Shown piece by piece: positions 1 to 10,760 of a stretch of DNA of 64,000 nt (positions are counted from its first letter, which is position 1; each line of letters begins with the position of its first letter). A model generated the notes under the pieces. The model worked only from the letters and a program-made list of their open reading frames with translations. It did not search any database and was not told the origin of the DNA. The stretch is from Alligator mississippiensis (taxonomy: Eukaryota; Chordata; Crocodylia; Alligatoridae), in contig NC_081829.1 of NCBI RefSeq assembly GCF_030867095.1, positions 49,721,036 through 49,785,035 of the forward strand. Direction: 5' to 3'. Position numbers and translations under genes: made by a program.

Positions 1-1340
1 TAATGAAGGTAGAACAGAACCCCGATTACTCAAAAGCTAAACTGCACATACTGCAACAATTTTCTGCTCTGCATTTTTAATGAATTAGCTTAGGTCATCT
101 TTCCCCCTTTCTGTTTACATTATCTACAAACTTTTGTGCAGTTGATCGTATCAGCAGGAATATATGTAAAGAAAGCAAAATTGAAAGCTGCACACAAGAC
201 TTGTCAGAGTTTATATTTGCTCATGAATATTTGTGCTGAAAGTCTCTGTGCTTTAATCCAAACAGGAAATAGAAACAATACCATATGGTCTAAGAACCAT
301 AAGAACCACTAAGAACCTTCCAAGCTAACCATGTTAATACTGATGGCTTACAGAAGATGGTTCACAATCAATCCACAAAATGACTGAATAGTTTTGAATA
401 CTAATAGATGTTGGAAAATTGTGATATGTTCACAGATATACCACAAACTTGCTTCATGGGAAAATTTATTCATGGTGAATTATTCACTCAGCTCATATAA
501 TTACTCTTTCCTTTTCATCTCACCCTATTGAGAAATGGGAGAGAAAGTTTATATAAAGGAAGAAAGTATGTAACATTTTGAGTAAGAAGTGTACTAAAGA
601 TGCAAGTTTCAGAGATTGATTGTTCAGTTTGAGATTACTCAGAAATCTCTTGAACAGTTTGCAAAAATAAGCAAACATCTCATGTAATCTGCCATAGTAT
701 GGAGAATTGTACAAAAAAATAATAATGCCCATATTTTATAACTACAGAAGTTGGACATGAGATGCAAGAGAGAAAGATATGCCTTTTATATAGCTTAACC
801 TGAATGACTAGGGTAAAATTCTCATTAACAGCAAGGCCCCTTTACACCACTATGACAGTATAAAAAGGTCCTTATAATTGGTGTAAATGTAATTTTCTTC
901 AGCTAGGTAAGGGGAAATGAGAACTGGATACATACAGTGCAGCTGTCCAGGATAATCTGGACCCTAGCAAACAAAATTAAGGAAAAAATGCACCCTGGAA
1001 AATCTGATCATACAGAACAGTTTTGGAATTTGGTTTTCAATTCTCTGAGAGGAGCCTAAGGGTACACAATATGTTTGGAAAGGACTCATTTTCAAAACAT
1101 CAATTAAAATAAAAATCAAGTTAGTGTCTAAGTCAAATGCCAGGAGAAAAAAAAGCATTCAGACTGCACCATCCAGGAAAGAAATAAAGACAATAAAAAT
1201 TGGGTGTCAGCTACATTCTGAAGATGTGAAATTCTGAAGCGACCCACATGATCTGTCATCTATATGGACTGTTACCTTACTGAAGTGTCATCTATATGAC
1301 TGCCATCCTACTGTCACCTACATGACTTTTCTTACCTCTA
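1..1340. other. AT-rich intergenic DNA, no gene seen
   Basis: Open frames are short (under 75 codons), without family resemblance or splice-site support. Around 835-890 two short segments, tttacacc and ggtgtaaa, face each other. They look like a remnant of the old palindromic reptile repeat also suspected near 27.4 kb. Otherwise the stretch looks single copy. Confidence 0.6.
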
Positions 1341-1344
1341 CACG

Positions 1345-1475
1345 TGCAGGTCAAGGTGCAATGGAGTCTAGCATGTGATCCATACAATCATGCCTCCTGA
1401 CATACCACATGTGCATGGCAGGAGGAGTGATTGTGTGAATTGCACATTAGATACCATCACATCATCTTGTCAACA
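1345..1475. repeat. Hairpin-type MITE-like repeat
   Basis: A left arm at about 1352-1402 is the imperfect reverse complement of a right arm at about 1414-1466, around a loop of about 11 bases. The inner stem pairs CCTCCTG with CAGGAGG and CAATCA with TGATTG. Such long imperfect hairpins without coding potential are typical of non-autonomous DNA transposons. No target duplication could be fixed, so the superfamily is unassigned. Confidence 0.55.
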
Positions 1476-1675
1476 CAGGGAGAGCCAGATCCCTGCTGCG
1501 GGGTGACTGGGGCACCTTGAAGCTGGGAGCCCCATCAATTGATATGACTCTCAGCTGCAGGGCATGCACTACCACAGCTGAGAGCCAATGTCAGCTGTGA
1601 GTTCCCAGGCTCAGATGTGCACAGGGGCCCCCACAGCTGGGAGCTCTGATTAGTTGACAGGGGGACACAGGCCAC

Positions 1676-1790
1676 ACATGCAAATTAAGACTGGATAGAA
1701 ACCAGCTACAAAGTTATTACACATTTTCCAGCAATAACTTTATAGCTTGTTGGGCCTTTTTGGAGGTGCCACAGTTAATTTGCATACCTA
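1676..1790. repeat. Second inverted-repeat (MITE-like) element
   Basis: ATGCAAATTAA near 1678 is matched by TTAATTTGCAT near 1774, and ACAAAGTTATTAC near 1711 by GCAATAACTTTAT near 1732. The arms are interrupted, so the copy has been rearranged or is old. No coding capacity. Confidence 0.45.
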
Positions 1791-1810
1791 GCCAGTCTAA
1801 ATGAACTGTG

Positions 1811-3265
1811 CCATTAACAAGGTAATTTTAGAATACATGTAACGTGTACAGGGGACCCGAGTAAATTCTCCGTACTAACTCCAAAAGACAATGCAATAAG
1901 AAAACCCACCAGTGCCTTGTAAGAAGGCCGGGGCCCCAGGGATGGCCATGTTGCCCCTGGTGGCTTCATGGCCATGCCCTGCTCTGCCCCTACAGCACCT
2001 TCCCATCTCACCTGCCATGCCCTGATGATATTATAATAAATATGATGGCTGCCCACAGATTTTTGCAATGCCTCAGTCCAACTGGACCCCACCAGCCTCT
2101 ACCTGTGGCCAGGCCTCTCACCAGGCTTCACTGGTCCTTAGGCCCGTTGCTGGGCCTTACTCCATAACTGTGCCACTGGAGGGTACCTCAAACCTTAAGA
2201 GCTAGTTGTATGGCTCAAAATCCTCTTGTACACCATGCCCCATGCCTTGCAGGTGCTTCCATCATCACTGTTGGGTCTTTGGCCTCCACCCCTTTACTTT
2301 AGCTAGGTCTTCTAGCCTGGGCGCACTGAGGTGCTAGCTCTGATTCCTCCCTTCCATTTACTAGGTCTCCAGGCCCCTGTGTGCTCATGCCCCTCTTGAG
2401 TGTTGGGCCCCTGGCCCCTACTTGCTTGTGCCCCTCTTGGGCACCAGACCCCTGACCCCTGTTTGCTCTGTGCCTCGCACAATGCCTGCTCTGGGCTCAA
2501 CACTCACTAGGGCCTTGAGCCTGGCCATGGCAGACAAGGGGGTCCTGGCAAGGCTAAAGACATTTGTGTGCCCCTCAGGCACTAATGGGACCTGTTTACC
2601 TCCCCCCTTACAGTCCCAACCTAAACCTCCAGTGTAGATACAACATAAATACAAGCCCCCCTCCCCACAGGCTATAACAAATAACAGCAGAAACAGCCCT
2701 CTGCCCCTGTAAGAGGGCAAACTTTCTTTCACCCCTTGTGCCAGTGTACCTCCCAGCATGGGCTCCTTGTGAGCTCCACAAGCCCCAGTGTTCCTGCAGG
2801 CAGCAAAGCCTGCCATGTAGTGTCCCTGGGTTGCTGGAGCTCCTGGGCAGGAGCTCTTGACTCTGCCACTGACAGGGCTAAACTGGCTTGCAAACCCAAG
2901 CCCAAGGTTTGTATGCACCCAGGACCCTGCCTATGTCTGGCCAGCAGGCCGTTTGCAGGTGCCTGCTAATTGCCCAGTGGCCTGTTGCCTCAGCAACCTG
3001 CAACTACTGTGCTCTGCCTAGCCTGCAGTGCTCCCTGGATGGGCTGCCTTCATCTTAAAAAGTAACAGGGAGCCCCAGGCTCTCTGTTACATGCCTCTAG
3101 ATGCTCTATCGTCAGTTCACAGAGTACAGGGCAACCTGTACACCAACCACAGATTCATTTTCACCTTGCCTCGGGATTCACATAAGATCTGAGCACTCTG
3201 CCCTCAGTAAGGTTTAGAAATGGGAGATGTTCTGAACTTTAAGAGCCAGGCACAAGGAAAGACTT
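1811..3265. other. GC-richer intergenic block with loose internal repeats
   Basis: This block is GC-richer than its flanks. Between about 2370 and 2480 a unit of roughly 40-45 bp recurs imperfectly (a cccctcttg.g core followed by ccagacccctg-type sequence), giving a minisatellite appearance. Open frames of up to 166 codons occur on the - strand but are rich in Gly/Pro/Ala and show no recognisable domain. They are judged to come from base composition. Confidence 0.5.
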
Positions 3266-3269
3266 AGTG

Positions 3270-4041
3270 GGTGCATCTACATGTGCAAATAATCTGGGAG
3301 AAGTTTACTCTTGAGGTAAAACAACTGGACAGTAAACTCTCCCAGGTATGTAGCTACATGTACAGGGATGCAGAAGCAGATTTCCTGCTCCTAGCAATGG
3401 ACTGCTTCTGCTCCCTGCAGCTCTGCAATGGGCCCCTCCAGCAGCCAGGGGGAGCTCCAGGCTCCCCCTGGGTGCTAGCCCAGGAGATAGCTGTCCCTTG
3501 GCAGGGGCTGGAACATTGCTCCCTGCCACCAGGAGCTGCCTGGTGCTGGGCCAGACTCTGCCACTGGAGCCTGGGCAGGGAGCTCCCAGCCCCTGCTCCA
3601 CAATCGTGAAGCCTGAGCTAGGACATCCTCATCTCCCAGAGCCAGCTCTGCAGTTTCAGGACCAGCACTGGGAGATTCGTTTCCCAGCCCCGGCCCAGTG
3701 ATCAGAGTGGGGGCAGGGAGTTCCCTGCTGCTGAGGCAGGAAGACATTGTTCCCTACCCCCTCAAGCTGCTAAGCTGCCGGGGCGGGCTCTGCCATTGGA
3801 GCCTGGGTGGGGACAATCTCCCACCCCCTGCTGCCCGGGAGAACATTTGCTCCCAGTCATGCATCTACACGTGCACTACTGTGCAGCAAGTAATTTCAAG
3901 TAAAATCTGCTACGTGCATTTACAGGTAGCAAATTTACTCACAATTAGAACCAATTACTGTGCAGTAAGTGTCTGCATGTGTAGTTGCAGATTGTGGTAA
4001 TTAGCTCTACTGCACACTAAAGCTAGTTGTGTAGATGCACC
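3270..4041. mobile_element. Non-autonomous DNA transposon with 12-bp perfect TIRs
   Basis: The ends are GGTGCATCTACA (3270-3281) and its exact reverse complement (4030-4041). The interior contains further inverted pieces of the end motif (for example tgcatctacacgtgca near 3859) and a GC-rich Gly/Pro-coding-like centre with no transposase. No convincing target duplication was found. It is probably related to the elements near 23.5 and 59.1 kb, which share the gtagatgcacc end motif or the gcagtaaa/tttactgc subterminal motif. Confidence 0.7.
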
Positions 4042-4245
4042 TAGTTCCCTCCAAGTTAGTCATCAAAGTACCTAACTTTTAGGCAACTGCCCCCTTGCAT
4101 GGAATCTAAAAAACCTGAAGTTACACATCTAGACTCAATATCCAGTGCATCAGAAGAGTTGGATACCTTAGAAAGATGATCCAAAAAACCTGCACACTGA
4201 GCAGGGGGCAGCCTAAGCTAACCAACAGAAAAACCTTAAGCACAG

Positions 4246-4592
4246 CCTGGGCATCTTTACACATGCAAGCGTCACAGCGTTGAGTGCTTTGAGAAGTGCT
4301 CAGCGCTGCATCCCTTGCAGTTGTATAAGTGACAAAATGTGAATCAGCACTGAGAAAATGGCGGTGACATGCTTCTGAACTAAGGTACATCAGAGGTGCT
4401 TTAGTTCAAAAGCGCACCACTGCCATTTTCTGTGCACTGATGTGCATTTTGCCACTTACGCAACAGCACACACAGCGCAGCACAGTTGGCCACAGCTTGC
4501 GTGCGGAACAGACTCAATTAACCAAGTCTGCTCCAGAGCAGCAGATTCTAGTGCATCACGGGACAGAAAAAATGTGTGTATAAATACCCAGG
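4246..4592. mobile_element. MITE with internal long hairpin
   Basis: The termini CCTGGGCATCTTTACACATG (4246) and, on the other strand, CCTGGGTATTTATACACAC (from 4592) form imperfect TIRs. Inside, a hairpin pairs the sequence around AAAATGGCGGTG (4355) with CACTGCCATTTTC (4412). There is no coding capacity. The element at 9026-9313 has the same design and similar ends (GGGCA plus a TTCACAC-like motif), so the two are probably one family. Confidence 0.6.
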
Positions 4593-5125
4593 GACACTTT
4601 ACCCACCTTGGGATTTAGAGCTTGGAATTTGCTTCTCAGGGCAGATGCCTACAAGTATTCTTTCAAAGGGCAGGACTCACTCCTTTTAAAACACTGATGG
4701 AGAAAGAGGAAGAAAATATGGTGGTGCTACTCCCATCTGCCTTTTAAAAAATAATGTACTAATTAAAGTATATATCCAGCAAGGTCAAGACTTGGGTTCA
4801 GTTCCTTCCTCAAGCTTACAAGATTCAAACTCACATTTCTACTCCCACTTGCTTCAGCAGAAGTGCCTCAATCATGTGGAGAGACTACTCCTTTCAAGCC
4901 TGAGCCACTGTGCAGCAAGGCATGCAAAATCCTAGGATCCAGCCCCTGCTCCCTGGACTGCTCCTACATTTTATGTCAAACACTCATTAGATAAAAACAG
5001 AAATAATCTCAGTTTGTGTTTCTGAATCACTGATTGTGCTTGCTATGCATTGTGCTGAATTCAACACTGTCAGTGCATGGTAGACATGCTACAAGTACAT
5101 CTAATGGATCAGGTTCCTCAATGGA
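4593..5125. other. Unique intergenic DNA
   Basis: No gene, clear repeat or conserved signal was recognised here. Confidence 0.5.
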
Positions 5126-5129
5126 CATA

Positions 5130-6990
5130 AGATTCATAGATTGTTAGGGGCTGGAAGGGACCATGCAGATCATCATGTCCAGTCCCCCCCTCCCCCAGTT
5201 CTAGGCAGGAGGACAACTGGAGTTAAGTGACCCCAGCGAGGTGATTGTTCAGTCTCCTCTTGAAAGCCTCCAGGGTAGATGACTGCACCACCTCTGGAGC
5301 AAGTTTATTCCACAGTCTGGACACCCTGGCTGTGAAGGAGTTTTTCCTAGTATTAAGCCTGAAGCGGCCTTCCAGAAGTTTATATCCATTGGTCCTGGTC
5401 TTCCCCCAGGGGTGCCCTAGTGAATAGTTGTTCACCAAGCTCCTGATGTACCCCTCTGATACAGCAGTAAGCTGCTATCAAGTCCTCTCTCAACCTTCTC
5501 TTCTTTAGGCTAAAGAGGCCCAGGTCCATCAGCTTTTCCTCATATGGCTTGCCTTGCAAGTCCCTGATCATACGGGTGGCTCTTTTCTGGACCCTCTCAA
5601 GTTGTTCCACATCCTTATTGAAGTGCAGTGCCCAGAACTGGACACAGTACTCCAACTGCGGTCTCGCCAGTGCCGAGTACAGCAGGAATATCATTTCCTT
5701 AGATTTACACAAGATGCATCGGTTGATGCATGCTAGTGTGTTATTTGCCCTGCTGACCACCGCCTCACACTAATGGCTCATATTCATGCAATGGTTAATC
5801 AATATCAGGAAAAACTCCTTCACAGTCAGGGTGTCCAGACCATAGAGTAAACTCCATCCAGAAGTGGTGCAGTCACCTACCCTGGAGGCTTTCAAGAAGA
5901 GACTGGACAGTCACCTTGCTGGGGTCACTTAACCTCAGTTGTCTTCCTGCCTAGAACAGAGGGGGCTGGACCTGATGATCTGCAAGATCCCTTCCCTAGG
6001 GTCCCTTTCAGCCATGGTGCAAGTCAAGCTGTCACCACCGAGCCTGTATGTTGAGGGTTGTTTGCCCACAAATGGAGCACCATACACTTGGAAGTGTTAA
6101 ACTTCATCTGGTTCCAGTTCACCCAGTTCTGCCTGTATCTGCAACCTATCATCTGACATAATCACACTGCCCCATAACTTGGTGTCATCCACAAACTTGG
6201 CCAGCGAGCTTTTCACTCCACCATCCAAATCATTGATAAAGATGTTGAAGAGCATCGGTCCAAGCACAGACCCCTGAGGGACACCACTGGCCACTTCGCG
6301 CCAGGATGACACAGATCTGTTCATGAGAACTCTCTGGGTCCTACCCTGTAGCCCATTTCCCACCCACTGAACTGTCAAGCAGCTGAGCCCACAACCTTCC
6401 AGTTTCCCCGCAAGGATATGATGGGATAGTAGATCAAAAGCCTTTTGGAAGTCTAGGTATATAATATCACCCTTGTCTCCTGTGTCCAGGTGGTGAGAGA
6501 CCTGATCATAGAATGAGATGAGATTGGTAAAACAAGACCTACCCACAACAAAGCCATGCTAGCTGTCATTCAGAATCTTACCTTCTGCAAGTGTATTGCA
6601 CATAGATTCTTTAATGAGCTTTTCCAGTATTCTCCCTGGGATAGAGATGAGACTGACTGGCCTATAGGTGCCCAGGTCCTCCCTCTTCCCCTTCTTGAAG
6701 ATGGGCACAATGTTGGCCCTCTTCCAATCCTCAAGGATTTCCCCTGTGTGCCATGAATACTCAAAGCTTTGCCTGGGGTTCCACGATGACCTCAGCCAGC
6801 TCCTTCAGCACTCTTGGATGAAGTCCATCCGGTCCTGCTGACTTCAATGTCTAGCTTTTCTAGTTGGTATTGCACCCGCTCAGGATCCACAGCGGGGAGG
6901 CTGTCATTCCCAGCATGCCCCTTATGAGCCTTATCTCGCTTGTTTTTCCCGTTGGTCCAGTAAAATACCGAAGCAAAGTGTACATAGCTG
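5130..6990 (-). mobile_element. CR1 LINE, antisense, reverse-transcriptase part
   Basis: Read on the - strand this is the RT and 3' end of a CR1 (chicken repeat 1) non-LTR retrotransposon. The frame 6546-6097 has the RT blocks YLDFQKAFD, SGVPQGSVLGPMLF and FVDDTKL (usually F/YADD). The frame 5760-5380 has the C-terminal region with PQLEYCVQFW, and 5438-5223 the last part ending in LAGV. The 3' UTR ends near 5130 in an aatctatgaatc-type tail. The copy is 5'-truncated, contains stops and frame changes between these pieces, and is interrupted by a sense-strand CR1 tail (5797-6003). It is inactive, and the element type is secure. Confidence 0.92.
5797..6003 (+). mobile_element. CR1 3' end inserted head-on into another CR1
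   Basis: On the + strand, aggaaaaactccttcacag (about 5808) through ggctggacctgatgatctgc (about 5967) to cccttccctagggtccc is the final roughly 200 bp of a CR1. It closely resembles the reverse complement of the host element's own 3' end (5135-5360), so both belong to the same or a very near subfamily. The host CR1 reading resumes on either side: the ERDLG region above 6003 and the NMSHQCEAVV-type region below 5797. This is therefore a nested insertion or a recombination product, not an end. Confidence 0.85.
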
Positions 6991-7845
6991 CTCCTCTGCC
7001 TGTTTTCTGGATCCCAGTGACCAGGACAATTGTTTGTATGTGCAGAAGAACTACAGATGTCTATAGAGCTTTCGGGTCAAATGTTGCTTTAGTCTGCAGG
7101 GTTTCTGGTTTTTCATTTTGGACTTAGCCTGCCTAAATGCCATCTTAAGTGCCTAAGTCCATGTTTGGATCTGGCTCTGAGTCAAGATGCAAAGAGCAAT
7201 GGCTGCACCAACTGACTACCAGTGCCTCTACAATTTATGCTACAGGTCTAAGGTCCTGTGAGAGAAAATATTAGTGATTATGTCATTAAAAATTGTATCA
7301 TAACCTAGACACAAAATGAGGCTAAACTAATGTTGCAGAAACAACCTCAATTTTGATACTTCTCAGCTTCTGAGCACTAAACTTTGCAATCTGAACATTA
7401 TTAACCCTTTTTGAATGAAATTTATTATATACAATTCATTCCCAGTCAGACTAATAATTTTGTTTTAAATATCAAACCAAGTATATAGCAAAATATTTAG
7501 TTCACTTAAATGTGACAGTTTGGGGAATAGATCTAAGTAAATGTTTGGATTCTTTATTGTTGATAGCAGCATTTATGCTTGTAACTTTCAGTGTTGAATA
7601 AAACTTAACATTTTTTGACAGGAGCAGACCACAGTAGTGAATCTGAAATAAGGATGATCCCCTTTAACAACTATCCCCTCTGAAAATAATTAAAACAAAA
7701 GAGATCAAGCCATAGGAAGATGGTTTCCCCAGTTTTGCCTCTAAAGGGGCCACTCGATCAGAACTGTGAACCTAGTCAGCAAGTTACCTGAGAAAAGGTT
7801 TTGAAATATTAATGATGAGCAACATCTGGGGCTGCCCCTGCACTC
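6991..7845. other. AT-rich intergenic DNA
   Basis: No gene or clear element is seen. Short open frames have no support. Confidence 0.5.
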
Positions 7846-7846
7846 T

Positions 7847-8288
7847 CAGGCCATGTACACACAAGAGTAGACATTTGGTTCCCTGGGGACAACTAGCAGC
7901 AACGCACCTTGTGCCGCTGTTAGTCTCCAGGGAATGTCTGTGCCACGTGCCCTCTGGTGCATGGCAGGTTACCCTGGATGGGGTAGGGGAGGCTGAGGCC
8001 TGCACTATGTTGGTCCCAGCATCCTTACCTGGGGTCCTGGGGGCATCCTGGAGCTGCAGTGGTGATCCTTTTGCTCAAAGCCTGGCTGGAGCTGGAGTGT
8101 GACTCTGGCCAGCCAGGCTCCGGTTTTGAGTGGCATGTACTGCCCCTGCGTGCACTGCCCCACTTCTTTTTGCACAGGTTTTTATGACCCCTTGCTGCTG
8201 CTCCCTTTCAGTGTGGAGAACAGTTGAACGTGCAGTGTCTGCAGCGCCACATACTGCATGGCCACGCTCATCTGGATGTGGCCTCAGG
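7847..8288. mobile_element. Candidate DNA-transposon remnant with inverted interior
   Basis: The start (aggccatgtacacacaag, 7849) is an imperfect inverse of the end (catctggatgtggcct, about 8269-8284). Inside, TTCCCTGGGGAC (7880) pairs with a sequence around TCTCCAGGGAAT (7924). No transposase was found. No clear target duplication was found either, so the limits are approximate and the family is not assigned. Confidence 0.45.
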
Positions 8289-8304
8289 GGTCAAACATAG
8301 GGGA

Positions 8305-9021
8305 TAGGGGTGTGCGAAGGGCCCTATTCAATTCAGATTCATTCCAAAGCAGGGACAGTGATTCAATTCATTGATTTGGATCACTGTCCCCGATTAGATT
8401 CAGCCAAATCCGAATCTGAAGATTCGATGCTGATTCAGAGAATCAGCGACTCAGACATAGACACAGCTTTAAAAGTTTTCCTACATACCTTGAGGTAGCA
8501 GGCACAGCTTGTGATTGCTGGAATGCTGTGGTGCATGGAGCATCCCACAGGAGTGCAGGGGGGCCCTCCACATGCTCAGCAGCAAACCTGCACCCCCGCC
8601 CCGGCCTGGTGATCAACCACAGGTACCCCCCCCCTCCAGACCCAGGAGGCACCAGTCACTGAGCCGGGGGCGGGATTGGGGGGGGGGAGGGGGAGGGGGC
8701 CGCCAGCGCACTCCCCAGCAGACCCGTAAGTGGCTCTGGTCCACTTCTGGGTCTGCTGCTGAGAGTGCTGGGACGACCCCCACACTCCTGTGGGATGCTC
8801 CACGCGCCCCAGCATCGCAGCACTGACGAGCCCCTGCTACCTAGAGGTATGCCGAAAAAACATTTAAAGCCATCTCTATGTCTGAATCAGTTAGGACGGT
8901 TCTGATTTGATTCGGAGAGATGAAAGGGTCCTCCGCTTCGATTCAGATTCAAAGATTTGGCCACAAATCGAGCTGAATCTCCACCAAATCTAATTAGGGA
9001 CTGAAGCTTCGCACAGCCCTA
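8305..9021. mobile_element. Foldback hAT-type element, copy 1 (717 bp)
   Basis: The ends are TAGGGGTGTGCGAAG and the reverse complement of TAGGGCTGTGCGAAG. It is flanked by ATAGGGGA (8297-8304) and ATAAGGGG (9022-9029), a 6/8 match that fits the 8-bp duplication of hAT transposases. The two arms are long inverted repeats. The left arm (about 8305-8580) and right arm (about 8755-9021) both carry AT-rich gattcag/ctgaatc clusters, a ttttaaa-cctacatacctt stretch and a catggagcatcccac segment. The centre is GC-rich and has no coding capacity. A second copy lies at 27623-28369. Proteins predicted across it are artefacts. Confidence 0.85.
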
Positions 9022-9025
9022 ATAA

Positions 9026-9313
9026 GGGGCACCAATATACATGCTCTAAGCCTGCTACTTGTTTAATCATCAATTAGCGTGCTCTAGCAGCCTCGACATC
9101 TCATGTATTCAGTGTCCCCATGCTTCAAAATGGTGGAGGAGGGTGTTTTAGCCAAAGCTCATTGAATGAGCTTCAGTTAAAGTGTCCCCGCCGCCATTTT
9201 GAAACATAGGTTGCTGACTATACAAGATGCTTTGGGTGCTTAAATTAGAGCGAGTCCCAAGAGCTACTCTAATTTAAGTGCTTCCACACCAAAGCACGTG
9301 TGAAGATGCCCAA
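9026..9313. mobile_element. MITE with two internal hairpins
   Basis: It abuts the foldback element. The left end GGGGCACCAATATACATGC and the right end (reverse complement TTGGGCATCTTCACACGTGC) form loose TIRs. One hairpin folds 9120-9163 (TTCAAAATGGTGG...) onto 9164-9207 (...CCGCCATTTTGAA). A second folds CTTAAATTAGAG (9239) onto CTCTAATTTAAG (9268). It is the same design as 4246-4592. Confidence 0.65.
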
Positions 9314-9652
9314 GGTGACCATATAGGACAATATAAAACCTAAGACACTGCCTGTCCTCCTGCCTCCACCACTGCTGTGGGGAGTCAATGGCCCATTAAG
9401 GACCCATTGTTCTTCACTTCTCAGATGTTAACAATCACCTATGAAGTAACAATTAGTGTTAGCCATCATTCCACTAATCAAGCTAACTTATTTTAAGGCA
9501 ACTTTGCTGTCTGCTAGGGCTTCCTATTTCACAGCTCCTGCCACTGCCTCCATGCCCCACCCAGGGTACTCATTTTAATTTTCACTGGCCAGCAGGGACT
9601 GGCCTCCAAAATCCAGGACTGTCCCAAACAAACTTGGACATATGGTCACCCT
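9311..9652. mobile_element. DNA-transposon remnant, GGTGACCATAT-ended family
   Basis: It starts AAGGTGACCATATAGGACA and ends TTGGACATATGGTCACCCTA, imperfect inverse termini. The sequence near 9580-9625 (ttttcactggccagcaggg... tccaaaatccagga) reappears inverted at 28480-28530. It has no coding capacity and is old, judging by divergence between the two ends. Confidence 0.65.
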
Positions 9653-9654
9653 AC

Positions 9655-10130
9655 CAAAACATCACTAGGAAGGAGAAGGAAGAGTAGAAGAGGGGACTAC
9701 CAACTTGATCCAGCCAACATAGTGTTCCTTTCAACCACTAAAACAGCTAAGTAACATACAACTCTGATGACCAAGCATAACACTAAGGGCAGTTAATTCT
9801 CATATAAATAAAAAATAAACAGAACAATAGTCATTTCCACAAAAAGCAATGAATCCACAGAATATGTGACTGAGCACATGGTTCACCTAGGAAAAGGGTA
9901 ATTGGTAGCTTGGTCCCTAAAAAGGCCATCATGGAACACTCAGTCCAGAATAAAATGATAGCATCAGTCAAAAGTCAGCAGGAAACCTTTTACAACTTTT
10001 GTATTCTTTCTTAAGTTGTAACATTCTGTGAAATATGGGGCATTTTTCTTTGAATCAGCTAACCAGCTAAAACAGCAGTGATAAAGTAGCCACAGATCTA
10101 GAAGGCCATTATACACTGTTATGTTTCTGT
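9655..10130. other. Intergenic DNA, nothing recognised
   Basis: AT-rich, apparently single copy. Confidence 0.5.
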
Positions 10131-10139
10131 AGGAGGGTA

Positions 10140-10760
10140 GAGGATGTTGCCCTCACGTTTGTCTGGGGAGGACTCACCTGCTATGATTTATGATGGGAGA
10201 AAAAATAGAATTAATACCTCCCCCAATGAAGTACCCGATAAATGCAGTTAGATTGTTGGCTGGTTACAAAGATTCCTTTTTATTGAACAATTCCCTCAGA
10301 TACATATACCAAAATAAGTGCCTGTCTCTTTAAGCAGCTCTCTGACACTTTTCTTGTGTCCCAGAGGCAGCTCCTGAACCCTGCTCTTTACTCCTCCAGG
10401 TTTCGTACACCCATTCCCCCGTCAGTGTCCCAGCAAACACCTTCTCCCCTGTAAGTAAGGATTCCTCTCTCATCTTTCTTGGTGTCAGGAGGGGAGGAGA
10501 GAATCCAGCTGTACCTTGCTCACCAGTCCTTGTCCTCTTTGCCTGGCTGGGCATCCCCTGTTTTGGTTGTGGCTCATCCCGGGTCATGCTGCCCAATCCT
10601 CCACATAGCCGCTCTTCTCTTCATACCCCTGGGGGTAGCTACTCATTCTGAGAAGTTTCCTTTTATCCCCACCGCCTCCCCTTCCTCCCTCCCCTCCCCC
10701 CCCGGCCGCTTTGCGGGTTTGCCCGCAAAAATTTAAGTAATCACCAGTGTCGGCTTTTCC
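10140..10760 (-). mobile_element. Candidate solo LTR (fossil), limits uncertain
   Basis: Read on the - strand, a GC-box-rich stretch (about 10700-10670) is followed by a TATA-like GGATAAAAGG (about 10660) and, roughly 380 bp further on, an AATAAA signal (about 10285). This U3-R-U5-like order suggests a long terminal repeat. No flanking duplication or internal viral gene was found, so this is tentative; a GC-rich unique sequence is the alternative. Confidence 0.35.

Noticed and set aside
8515-8826. Open frames inside the 8.3-9.0 kb element
   Set aside because: They are artefacts of the inverted-repeat element; the equivalent frames are not kept in the 27.6-kb copy.
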